Below, in pieces: positions 45,166 to 56,750 of a DNA stretch of 64,000 nucleotides. This DNA is from Cheiracanthium punctorium (Eukaryota; Arthropoda; Arachnida; Araneae; Cheiracanthiidae). Below the pieces are notes generated by a model. That model saw only the letters and a list, made by a program, of their open reading frames with translations. It searched no databases and had not been told where the DNA came from. Positions within the stretch are counted from its first letter, which is position 1. The number at the start of each line of letters is the position of its first letter. The position numbers and the translations under genes are program-made. Location: contig JAWZYV010016944.1 of the NCBI GenBank assembly GCA_038373885.1, positions 1,116,001-1,180,000 of the forward strand, read 5' to 3'.

Positions 45166-48100
45166 CACTGATTAAATATTCTGAAACTATCAGTCACTTA
45201 CAAAATTTATCAGAAATATATCTATTTCTACTGCTATCCATCAAAATCTAAAGAAAGTGAGGTTCAAAAATACTTTTTTTCAAAGTTTCTTTCTTCTTTT
45301 TCAAATTCATCCAAAAATAAATTTAAATAATTACTTTATTTCAAGCTTTATTATTATTTTTCATGCAACATGCCTTTTTGTGAAAATTTCAATCATTCTA
45401 TGATTCCTATTCTTTATAGCAACGGATGTAATCTTAGTTATTATTATTATTTTAACAAAATATTCATTTTTAAAAAACTGCGAAAGGGCTCACATTTTTA
45501 CGATGTGGTTTTATATTTTCCTTATTCTTTGTTAGAAAAATCCATTATAAATATGAAATTGAACTACTTTTCGACCATTGGCAACTAACGGGAATAAAAA
45601 TAAATATTTCATTATGTATTCATGAGGAGCACGAAATCTGGAATAAATATTTGGAGGTAAGCATATTCTACAGATAGCCTCTTTTCAAAATTCCCCAACA
45701 AGGCTCTTTTTTTACACGAAATTTTATTTTATGACTACCTCCATTGTCATGGTAGATGATGATGTATATGAGAATTATGTAAATTATTCTAACAATTCAA
45801 GGGAAAATTGCATAATTTAAACATTAATTTATTTGTGTTGTAAAATGTCTTTATCTAACAAGTTTTTATTAAAGCAATTTCTGCGTTTGTTTGAAATATT
45901 AAACTAAAAGGTCGAAATATGCTTATGGCATTATGGTTTGATTTTTCATTAGTCATATGATTTGATTAGTCATATGACATGGTTTGATTAACAAGCCAAT
46001 TATGGTTTGATTTTCAAGCAGTCATTAAAGTGATATTATTTTTCTTTAAAATTCAGAAAAATGTAATAACTGCATTCAGTATTTTTTAAAGGTTGTACTA
46101 GAATACCGGTATTAATAAGAGCAATAGAATAATAAATAATATCAGAAACAAAAAAATAATATAAAGAATAAAAATATAATGAAGGAACATATTAAATAGA
46201 GTTCACGACCGGAAAAATTAATTTAAAAATTTAACTCAATTATTGATTTCTGAATTGGATTTTTTAATTTCAAAAGTCGTGATGCTAATGCTTCTGGTCC
46301 AATTTCGGTCTTAGTTTTTTTAAATCAAACTTTTTGAAAAGTCCCTCTTTTCCGCTGTCATCCAGTAGTCAGCTGAACGATGCAGCGCCTCTAGGAAATG
46401 TCCTTTATTTGGGCATTTTCCACCAAAATGTCCCTATCCCCCCACCCCATAACTACAACATTTTTTTTTTTAACATCTTTCATATTTCACTTTGAAATAA
46501 AGCAGACTAGTAGCGTATGAAAATTTCCCTCAAGAGGTTCGGGGGGGGGGGGGTGAGATTATACACATTATGTTTAAAGGCATAATCTTTATGTAAAAAT
46601 GAAATATATATGAATTTAGTGTTAAAACATTTTACGACAAGGACGGGGATTGCAGCTCCCAACAACCCCCCTTTGTGTACGCAGACAAGGACCAAAAATA
46701 GGAACGGAACGGAAGTGAGACAGCCACTGATTCATGTTGGTATTACCTTCTATGGGTATTACCAGATCCATGGGGAGAGAAAAAGTACTTCAAATATCAG
46801 CAAATATCCACCCAATAAGCTAAATCAAACACTAATGATGAAATAAAGTCCTATTCATAGTTTGTGCCGAAAATACCGGTATTTGTACCTTTTAACGAAA
46901 TGGCACAACAGTGCGAAATACCATTATTCGGTATACCGGTGTACCGGTATTGCAGTCACTAGCTATGTGGTATTATGGAAGTTATTTAGATTTACTTTAT
47001 TTTCTATATTTTATTAACGAGCACATGGAAGTGTGGAAGGGAGAGAGGGACTATATATTTGAGTTTAATCTCACAGCTTACTCACATGTAATCGAAGAAA
47101 ATTGGATTCTCATCAATATTTACCCATCTGCTTCCTAACTGAATTTCTTAATTATTTTTTTACATTTGAATTTCACGATTACGCTGTATTAAATAAAAGT
47201 TGGAAAATTGTTTACATGGGCCCTCTAAGGGAATAATTGTCAACGTGCCAAACACACATGTAAACAAAATATAAATAAAAATAAAATTATTTTTTAAAAC
47301 ACAGTTTCGTTGCAGAATATTATAGCAGAAATTTCAAATAAATATTCTTCGAATAAACGTGAAAACTAACGATGTGAACACTAAGCAATTCTATGGAGAA
47401 TATTTTAATGTCTTCGAAAAACAATGTGTAGCTTCCAAACGAGAATACGAAATAAGAACAAACGGCGTAACATAATTTTATAAACTATTTTAAAATAATG
47501 TACATTCGCAGCTAAAGCCCATGAGTGTCGTGCGGAAAATTTTAACTAATGGAAAAGTTTAAAAAAATAAATGATGATGGAAAAGCACAATCTTGCAAAT
47601 TCATAAAACAGCATTCTTTATCTCCACAAAATGAATGTATTGGTATACACGCAGGGACCCGTCTGAATGTTTACTGATCAAATATGTCTTTGAAAATTCA
47701 ATTTTTCCATCATTTTTCATTCCGACATTTCTATAGTCTATTTTACTGAAATCTGGGTATTAGCGCACTTCTCACATGCACTAAACTAAATCTCGTGTAA
47801 CATAAAACATATTCATTTTATTTTATTCTTGTTTGTTAAAATGAGTATATAAAGTGACTTGAGATTAAAGTGCTATAAAAGCGTGAGAGAATGTTTTATG
47901 GGGCTCCCCCTTCAGGGATTTCCAAACATTTTGGTCTCCTTACGAAAGTGTCATTTTTAATTGACGAAGAGAGACGAAAATGAAATGTAGAGCACTGAGA
48001 ATACTCCATTTCTTTCGAGAAAAGTCTAGGAAAGTGTAGAAATCATCTGAATGGAGATAAATTTGTCAGATGTGTAAGTTTAGACAGAATGCGTGACAGC

Positions 48101-48530
48101 TGGAAGAGATGAAATAGAACGTTTTCAATAAATCCATTAGTATATAAGGTAAGAAATCTGCAACACTGGATTTCATGTCATCCAAAAAATATTACTAACC
48201 GCTTTCTTTAGATATCTTTTGTGAAAATAAAATAATTTAGATGCTTCAACATTTAACGAGATTTTAATACTTAAATATAGTGTGATTTTTACAACTTCAA
48301 TAAAGATATAATTTGCAAAGATAGGATTCCAGCGTATCATTCATTAAATATAAGGTTTGGAAAAAATATAAAAATGATTTACTCATTTCATAACTGAATA
48401 TGTATCTCTATTAGTGGGGAGGCATAGTATGGAAATTTATTACAAATGTACATTTTATGATAAAAGCATAATTTTTTTATCATTAATGATACGTTAGATG
48501 AGCATGATAAGATAATGGGTCACTTTATAT
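45166..48530. other. No gene recognised; AT-rich with G/C runs
   Basis: G or C runs occur at 46437-46446 and 46541-46553, and a GC-richer stretch at 46630-46790. The frames (46507-46695, 46610-46846, 46911-47138) show no recognisable motif. Confidence 0.45.
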
Positions 48531-48939
48531 TGATATACAGTAGGGTGGTGCGAAAAACAACTTTTTTTTTTTAATTTGAAACGTCGCCATGTGCAATAGT
48601 TGCGATTTTGATAGTAAAATTAAACCCTGAAATTTAGATGAAGTTGTTTAATATCTTAGGCCTCCTCAAGATCCACGAATTTTGGAAAGTACAGGAAAAA
48701 AATGCTTTAAAATCAACTGCTCTTTTCATTAAAAAAATAATAAAAATATGAAATGTCACCAGGTTATTTATTTTTACTTTTGAGTATATAAACATTTGTA
48801 AAAAGCTAGCCGATGTAAAATTAATTCTTAGGCCTCCGGAAATTCCTTGAAGTTGAGCGTTTTTCACTGAAAATGGTACGCAAAGCTATGTAAATAGAGA
48901 AAATACTAGTCTTCTCATGTAAGGAGTAAGTTATTTCAC

Positions 48940-50645
48940 TCAGAAATCAGACTTTTTTTCAAAACATGGCATTAGCTTCCTATCGAATGTTTTTACTCGG
49001 ATGAATCCATCTCTTGCATGGAGGCCACACACATGAAGAGCAGATTTTGTCACAATCCTAATCATCCTCTCAACTGCTTGGGAATGGCAGGATATTTTTA
49101 TAAATTTATCGCAAGAACTTGGATGTTTATCCGACCTCAGTAATTCCTGTAACACACTATTTGTCCATTTCTTTGTGATGCGAGGTTCAGTCACAACACA
49201 TTCTTGCCAGTGGATAAGGTCAATTTAGTCATGGCTTTCGGAATTCACCTTTGGAATCTGGAACCTTCAAATGCTCATTAATTGTTCCGAAGATTTTCTG
49301 GCCTTTATGATACGCTGAATAGCAAGCTGATGGACAGATATTCTGTCGTCGAATAACAGAACAGCGAGTACATTTTCTGCATGAGCAAAATACCCGTTGT
49401 TTTGAACAACGTTTTTTATTATACCCTTTAAATTATCTGGGAGATTCTGAAATCGAGATATAAAATATTGCAAATTCTTTGGGCCATCCTGAAAGGCACT
49501 GTTACACTTGATTCTGAACTATGTTGGCGCGTATACTTTCATTACGATTGTGGCTTATACAATAAGTTGTGGTGCTGGATAAGATGTTCCACAATACAAA
49601 CGCAAAATGCAATTTGCGAACGACAGGAAGGAGAATGAAAAAGTTTTCCAGGGTCTTTATTTGCTAGATCTTGTGGGCAATAAACAGAGGAAACAGCCTT
49701 ACAAATTTCCCACAAATAACGTTGATCCGTGCTAAGACCTCCAAAGTCAGTGTCGGACTCAAACGAAAATTCAATTTCCTGGAACTTTATGATAGAAAGG
49801 TTAGTGCACGTCTTCAGGGACTCACCAATCAATCCACTGAATGCTCTTGGTCTTGATGCTTTCCCATCGACTGCTTCTGTAAGGTGGCATAAAGGCATTT
49901 TGTTAAAATGAAATTGACATATTTGTCCAATGCACGGGAGAATTGAGCTTTTCTTCAAGGCGTCTAATTACACGTGCATTTACACCAGTATTAGTCACTT
50001 CCCCATCACTTCCAATAAAGACTAATTATGATAAATCAAAAGCTTTCTCATTTAATAAGCTGAAGATACCATCGAAAATATCCTTTGAATTCTTACTCTT
50101 CGGTGCAAAATGTCCCAAATAGACAGAACCGGATTCTTCAACTAGTGTAATATTCTCCTCCCATACTTTTCTCTTATGCCACTTGCTATCGTCCATTTTC
50201 ACAATTGTAAGAGTTTCATCCCTTCTTCCATCAAAAAAGAAAGCTATGATCTTGTGACCAGACAGTGGCGGATTAATGAACGTTTATCGAGGTGGGGGGG
50301 GCGGTTAGTTTGTCAGTGGGGGCAGTTAGAAGATTGACATATACATCCATTTTATGTTATTCAAATAGGATCTTTTACATTAACTTCTTTTTTCTCCGGG
50401 GGGAGGAGTCACATCCACCACCACCCCCCCTTTAATCCGGTCTTGTGACCAGACGTATTACCTCCTCTAGAATTGCTTGACGTGTCTTTATCCGTTCTAG
50501 CCGAATTTTATATACTGATCAAAAGCAGGTGTACTGTTATCTTTCTCCTGTTCTTGTATATGTTCACTGACATCATGAAGCAAAGCTGACGCAAGATCAG
50601 CTGCAGTTCGATCACTGACGCTTCGCCTATCACACTTTCTGGAAA
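48940..50645 (-). pseudogene. Decayed transposase-like gene of unrecognised family
   Basis: Reading the minus strand from about 50645, in several frames: CDRRSVSDRTAADLASALL; FFDGRRDETLTIVKMDD; SVYLGHFAPKSKNSKDIFDG; VFIGSDGEVTNTGVNARV; CQFHFNKMPLCHLTEAVDGK; TDQRYLWEICKAVSS; NGYFAHAENVLAVLLFDDR; and AVERMIRIVTKSALHVCG near the end. Repeated Asp-Gly motifs could be catalytic DDE-type positions, but I cannot place them securely. Frameshifts and stops interrupt it repeatedly, and a 177-bp element plus duplication splits it at 50250-50454. Its place between long TIRs argues for a transposase. I do not recognise the superfamily. Confidence 0.6.
50264..50440 (+). mobile_element. Short G-rich non-autonomous element (copy 2), 14-bp target duplication
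   Basis: It starts AGTGGCGGATTAATGAACG, passes through G runs, GATTGACATATACATCCATT and AATAGGATCTTTTACATTAA, then a C run, and ends TTTAATCCGG. The 14-mer TCTTGTGACCAGAC stands on both sides (50250-50263 and 50441-50454). Removing the element and one 14-mer restores a continuous host transposon sequence. Copy 1 is at 12297-12435. Confidence 0.85.
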
Positions 50646-51232
50646 ACACAGATAATTTTATTTAAGACTTAGGTTTCAAAATCCGCTGAGAGCGCTGTGG
50701 AATTAAATCAGGATTTTTCTGGGATAGAATGGGGAGGGAGGGGGGGAGTAATAACTGAAAGAAGAATGCAGCAAGAATGATGCAAGCTGAAAATCAGGAC
50801 GATGTTTACAAATGTGAGAGGGTGAGACTTGTTAATATCAAGCTCATGTTGGTAATGAAGTAGATGTAGACGAGTTTGTTTATCCAATTTATCGAGCTAT
50901 TTTTAGAGTAAAAATGGCAAACTTTAATTCTTAGGTCACCTCAAATCCCTTAATTTTACATCGGCTAGCTTTTTACAAATGTTTATGTACTCAAAAGTGC
51001 AAATAAATAACCTGGTGACATTTCATACTTTTTTCTCTTTAATGAAACGAGCAGTTGATTTTAAAGCATTTTTCTCTATAATTTCCAAAATTCGTGGATC
51101 TTGAGGAGGCCTAAGATATTAAACAATTTCATCCGAATTTCAGGGTTTAATTTTACTATCAAAATCGCAACTATTGCACATGGTGACGTTTCGAATTTAA
51201 AAAAAAATTGTTTTTCGCACCACCCTAACATA

Positions 51233-51648
51233 CAGGGTGTATCTAAATTATTTCAACAAAATATTATGGGAGATAGGACGCATAATACGGAATCAGAATC
51301 ACACAGCAATGTGGGATCAAAAACATTGTCTTCATGCAGCTGTTAATAATTACTTTGAAGGGGTGCTGAAACAACAATGAACTTTCCGACCATTGTTTGT
51401 CAAAACCTAACGTATTTTTCTCAGAAAACATGTGAGTCACATTCGTAGTTTAAAAATTTTACTTAATTTCTTGGATGAAATTTTTGGAGGCAAGCGAAAC
51501 GAAACTTGCTTAAGAAATTTGACAAAAACTTCAACACTTTTCTTAAAGTGATTATTAACAGCTACATGAAGACAACGTTTTTTGACCCCTCCTTAATATT
51601 TGCCCTATCTCCCGTAATATTTTGTTGAAACAATTTAAATACACCCTG
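51233..51648. mobile_element. Mariner-type MITE, 416 bp, TA-flanked
   Basis: The ends CAGGGTGTATCTAAATTATT and inverse ...AATTTAAATACACCCTG share about 45 bp including CAACAAAATATTA and GGGAGATAGG. Inner blocks GTCTTCATGCAGCTGTTAAT and ATTAACAGCTACATGAAGAC also pair. TA lies at 51231-51232 and 51649-51650. No gene. It sits 5 bp from the right end of the preceding transposon. Confidence 0.85.
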
Positions 51649-51818
51649 TATACCTATATGCATAGTATAAATGAGAGTTATAATAGCCACCGAAATTCCG
51701 CCCCCAAACAACGGAGAAATATAGACATAATGGTGGTTGTGAAATTTAGTGAAAACATTTGTATTCTATAAATTGCCTAGAAGCAGCTCTCAAGGGTTAA
51801 TGAAGAATTTTGGTGTAA

Positions 51819-51820
<2 letters not shown>

Positions 51821-51853
<33 letters not shown>
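51821..51853. repeat. (T)33 homopolymer
   Basis: An unbroken run of 33 T. No retroposed body is recognisable next to it. Confidence 0.9.
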
Positions 51854-51854
<1 letters not shown>

Positions 51855-53190
51855 AGAGTTTCAGGCGCGATTGTCGTCGGTTTTACCATGCATAATTTCA
51901 TAGTTGAATGTTTGAAAAGCTTTAACGATAAAATTACATGACGAGTAACAGAACCTGCTCTGACTATTTTGACGCTTCCGTCGAAAATGTAAAATCTCGC
52001 TTCTAAAAATAAGTTAGTCGGCAAAAAGAGGTTAATAAATAAATGCAATTTAACTAAAGATCATTTATTGTGTTGCTGAACAGCCTTGACTTTGATCACA
52101 ATAGCCACTCTTTTAGATATGGAATCCACAATGTTTTACAACACTTCCTTCGGTGTTTCATGGTGCGAACTTAAATTATTGGTTCCAGAAGCTCTCATTT
52201 TGTTTTTTGGTGATTTTCCGATGTATGCTTTCTAATTACACTACATAAGTTCTCAAAAATATTAAATATGGCAAATTTCCTGTTCATTTTTTTCTGGGCT
52301 TATTCTTGAAACGGTGGTTAGCTTTCTCAAACTTGCAATTCTTTTGATCAGTAGTGTAGGAATGTCTGTGAATTCTGAACCTATGGGTTGCGACCCAAAT
52401 CTGGGTCCTGGAGCACGTTAATCATATTACTTATATATGTTACAAATTCTTAGCGTGCAAATCCTATGGGAAAATAAAATATTTGTATCTTAAAACCACT
52501 AGTGAGAATTCTTGCACTGATGTTTTTAAATCATACTTACCGAAATCGGTCTGCAGCATTATTTCTCATTGATGTTAGCTAACGTTTTTCTTTCTGCGTT
52601 GTTCATTTGGCTACGAACTCATTTCGCTACATTTATAATAACTCTGCTTTACTTTTCAAGTAGCGAGTCAGATTTAATTGTATCAAGTGATTCTCTGTAT
52701 ACAGTAAGAAAGAGTTTCAGAATTAAAGGTACATAATTTTAAAGTAATTCTGGTAAAACGTGCATTTTATATGGAAGTTTTGTCATGAAAAAGGTTATGT
52801 TTATATATGGCCCATGGTAAATTTAAAGTATACTAATTCTAAAGTGTTTAAAAAACTTCTTTCGATTAAAAATGAAGGGTTTTTTATTATTTTATTTATT
52901 TATTTATTTTTGGCTGAGAGGGAGGGTGTCGTCCTAAAGACCTGCCCAAAAATCCTGTCGGCAGCCCTGGTATGGCATTTTCTCGAAACTTTAGATCTCC
53001 TCACGTGAGCACTTCCTAAAACGGACACACAGTATCAACGTATGCTTGGAATTGTTATATCTGACTGTATTGCAGATCGCTGGTTTTTACTTTGATTTGC
53101 TGTGTTTTTTGGTATATTTCTTATATGTTAAAGTTTATTAAATTATATATGTTTCTAGTAGTGACCAAACGACAGTATAAAGACGATTTC
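51854..53190. other. No gene recognised; AT-rich
   Basis: A TTTA repeat lies at 52888-52909. The short frames show no motif. Confidence 0.5.
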
Positions 53191-53194
53191 CTAG

Positions 53195-53315
53195 ATTTCG
53201 AATTCACACTTATAACTGATCGGGGAAAGATAAAAACTCAAATCACTGAAGCGGATGAAATGAAATTTGGTGACATGATACGCAGTCACTCAACTTAAAC
53301 TATAGGTGTCGATTT

Positions 53316-53354
<39 letters not shown>

Positions 53355-53810
53355 TAGATTTTAATATTTTGCGCAAATTTATTCAAAATGTGAAAATAAT
53401 TCTCCATCCTGTATAAACTACTGAAGCGAATGAAATAAAATTTAGTATCATCACAGCTGATCGCTTAAGCTACAGGCGTCGAAGTACTTCAAATTTTTTT
53501 AATAGATTTTGAGATTTTGTGAAAAATGAATCCACGTTATTTCCATTCGTGAAAAATTGCAATGGAATAGAATGAAACTTGGAATTATTTTAGATGGCAA
53601 GTTAATTTAAACTGTAGATGCCAAAATTGTTTTAAATATTTCATAGATTTTGAAATTTGTGACAATCGCATAAATGGTTTTTTTCGCATCCCTCCAAAAA
53701 TGGCTTAAGGGAATAGAATAAAATTAAGCAATGTGATCAGCAATGACTGAAATAATAAATATCAGAATTTTTTGAAAATTTTAAATAAGTTTTAAAATAT
53801 GTTTTAAAAG
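53195..53810 (+). repeat. Degenerate tandem array, about four ~150-bp units, with (TA)n
   Basis: Units share GAATGAAAT(A/G)AAATTT, then AACTTAAACTATAGGTGTCG / TTAAGCTACAGGCGTCGAAG / AATTTAAACTGTAGATGCCA, then TAGATTTTGA(G/A)ATTT(T)GTGA. A TA microsatellite (53319-53350) sits inside the first unit. The fourth unit is the most decayed. Confidence 0.65.
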
Positions 53811-54894
53811 GTCTACTTGCTTTTTTACATTTTGTGTAAACTGTGCAAAATTCTCTTCAGGCATAATGATAAAATATCTACAGTGAATCAAACTAAATGT
53901 AGTTACAGGTTAGAAATGACCACTTGACTTGAAAAACTTGTTCAATCAGAATAAAACTTTTAAAATAAATAAAAAAATTCTCGAATCTCAATTTTACTCA
54001 ACACTTTGTTACTCTCTAACCTGTAATCTTTTAACAATGCATAGAAGTTATAACTTTGCTTTCTATACTGTTGCCAATATGGCAATTCCATTCTTTGCAT
54101 CCTTACAATACTGATAAAAATTGTTTGTTTGGAAAATTGCATTACATAGTAATCTGTCAACGATTGGTACTTCACCTTATAAATAAATTTTTAAAAAAAT
54201 ATTTTCTTACTTTTTTAATAAGTTATGCATGGAGATCTTTTCTCCTAGAAATACTTTTCTGTCGATGTTCCTTTTAGAAGTATTGCGTTTTTAAAAGAAA
54301 TTCATTGTCCGAAATTTATAAATTCATACACTTTCAAATTTTCCTTTTCAGTACAAAGCCCAAATCAAATCTGTAATCAAATATTCCTAAATTTTTCAAA
54401 AGTGAAACTTCCCATCATAACTAAATGCATATTTATTCAACACCGCAAAATTTTTCAAATATTTGAATTCTGGCTTAAAAGCTTTAAAATACTTTTTTCT
54501 TTAAAATTACAGAAAATTGTTAACATTTTCGTACGATAATGATTCTTGAAAAGTATTTACTTATTTTGCATGTCTTGCAGCCTTGTAAATGAAATGTACA
54601 CAACCATGTCAATTTTTATCGAAGGAATACATGTGCATTGTTTAACCAACTATATTCGCGAAGTTTACTGATTAAAATGATCAATCTAAGCCAAATTGTA
54701 CATGATAAATGTCTGAAAAAGTGCCAAGTTATAGTGATAATATACTAAGCCAAATTTAAATGATTAAATGTTTTATAATTATCAAATTATCATGTTATTA
54801 AACACGTTGTATCTTAGTAACTCTTTTTCTTAAATATTACAGGTAAACGTGGGATCTTAAACATTTAAATATATGTATGTATTTAAGGCAAGGG
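53811..54894. other. No gene recognised; AT-rich
   Basis: Frames around 53929-54277 on both strands are short and without motifs. Confidence 0.5.
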
Positions 54895-55290
54895 TAGAAA
54901 TTAGAATATTTATTAACTTGTCCAAAGGGCCAATGACCCCATGTCTTCCCTGGTCCGTATACATGATTTTATAAAAATTGCAAAACAAAAGAAATGAGCA
55001 ATAATTACTGATTTCTGCAAAGAGCTGAATTAAAAAATGTGAGTAACCGCTATAAAAATATTAAACAGAATATTATAAAAATAATAAATATTTAACAAAA
55101 ATGATAAATCAATGACATGTATTGGTAAATTATATGCCATGTATTGTGGAACTAACTGAGGAAATTTTGCCAGATAAAAATGTAAATATAACGCTACTGA
55201 TCTGACGGACTACCAAATTTTGCATTCTACTGGTCCTTTATATATTTTAGTAGTCTCGGACCAGCGAACCACCTTTAATTTCGAGCCCTG
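54895..55290 (-). repeat. Dispersed repeat family E, short minus-strand copy
   Basis: The reverse complement begins CTCGAAATTAAAGGTGG, CTGGTCCGAGACTACTAAAA and ends AAATCATGTATACGGACCAG, GGAAGACATGGGGTCATTGG, matching both ends of 44050-45165 while the interior differs. It also carries several GGACC/GGTCC motifs near each end. Confidence 0.6.
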
Positions 55291-56750
55291 TTTAAGGCGT
55301 GAAATTAAGAATTGAACAATATTCTAAATACTATTGTCAAAGAACAAGAATTCTGTTCTAACCTCAATAATAGCTTCCAGGAAAGTCATCTGCTTCTGCA
55401 GTCAATTCGTGCTTCTGTAAAAAGGCAGGTTAGAAAAGGCTGGCAAATTATCAGCCGGTGAAAATGCGGGGGAAAATTCCTTCCTAAAAATATTCAAAAA
55501 GCCTACACTCTTACATCAGTGGGCTCAAAATTGTTTTGCCAGCACATCCGACTTTAATTGAAACCAGTTTGCTTTTTAAAGCGTTGTGAAACAAATTTTA
55601 TCTTTTTTTTAAATACTTTTATCGTATAGAAAAGTAACATAATGCGTTGAGATATATTTTTAAATAGTAATAGTAAACAGAAAAATGAAACTTTGTCTTC
55701 TTAGTTCAATTTTTATTTTCTGAAAATCTGAATTATTTTCTTAATTTAGTTATTCATGAATCGTCATTCATTACCATTTTATTAATTATTTTTTAATTCT
55801 GCTAAGTTCTTGATTATTATATTTTCACAGTAGAAAATTGTCTACACTTATTTTAACAAGAAAATGGCGCCTTTGTGTTAACTACACCGTTTAATTAAAA
55901 CTGGTTGAGTAATACAATAATCAACGTTACTTGTTATTTAAACAAAAATTTTCGTAGCTACTGGACGGATACAACTGGTTAACTTGTTTTAACCTTTGTC
56001 ATGTCAAAAACTCAATCCTCCCGAGGAAAGGTGCATTATTTCTTACACATTTTGTTCAAACTTTTATTCCATAATTAGATTTTAAAGGCCTTAATTTTCA
56101 TCTGATATTATCTGTAACCTTATCACTTTATTAAGCCAGATATCTGCGTGGTTAAAATGTAAATAATTTTAATGTCGATTGCGATATTCCTTAACAAGCT
56201 TATCTGAAGATCCTTTACAGATAATATTATTCTGTTAATTAGCATATAAGCCTAAGTAATGGCTTTAAGATATAAGATTCCATTATGTTTTCACTCGTCT
56301 CAATTTGTAATGTAATACTTTATAGGATAATTATTTAATTCCGTGATCTTTAACCTCTAGGAGCTTCCTCTTGCGTAATTCAGTGTACTTAGCGTTCTAT
56401 GGTAATGAGATAAGCTTGATTCCTCTGGGAAGTCCACATTTACAGTTTACGATCTTTATCGCTTAACCCATGTAAGGTAGGTCATTGCTGAAACAATTCA
56501 TTTCTCGAAATATTCTTCTATGAACTTTGTACTAAAATCTCTTATTTAGAACTACGAGTTCTATTTTATTTACTCCCGTATTTTCTGTCGACGTAATACA
56601 CGGACGATAATTTTTTGTCGACATATATGGATATTTTTTGTGGACAGATTTTTGTGAACAGATTTGCGTCGACACGATTTTGTTGCATTTTTCAATAGGG
56701 TTGCAAGACAGCGGGTGGAGAATAAAATGCTGAATGTTGTCAAGCTTTGT
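55291..56750. other. No gene recognised; AT-rich
   Basis: No long frames or repeat edges seen. Confidence 0.5.

Larger units (their letters stand above)
48541..51227 (-). mobile_element. DNA transposon with ~310-bp TIRs, family not recognised
   Basis: The ends TAGGGTGGTGCGAAAAACAA (48541) and its inverse at 51227 extend as inverted repeats to about 48850 and 50915. Shared blocks include GCAATAGTTGCGATTTTGAT, CTTAGGCCTCCTCAAGATCC and TTACATCGGCTAGCTTTTTA. A decayed transposase gene lies between on the minus strand. Flanks ATATACAG and ACATACAG agree at 7 of 8 positions, which could be an 8-bp duplication, but the right copy overlaps the start of the next MITE, so this may be chance. Confidence 0.8.
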
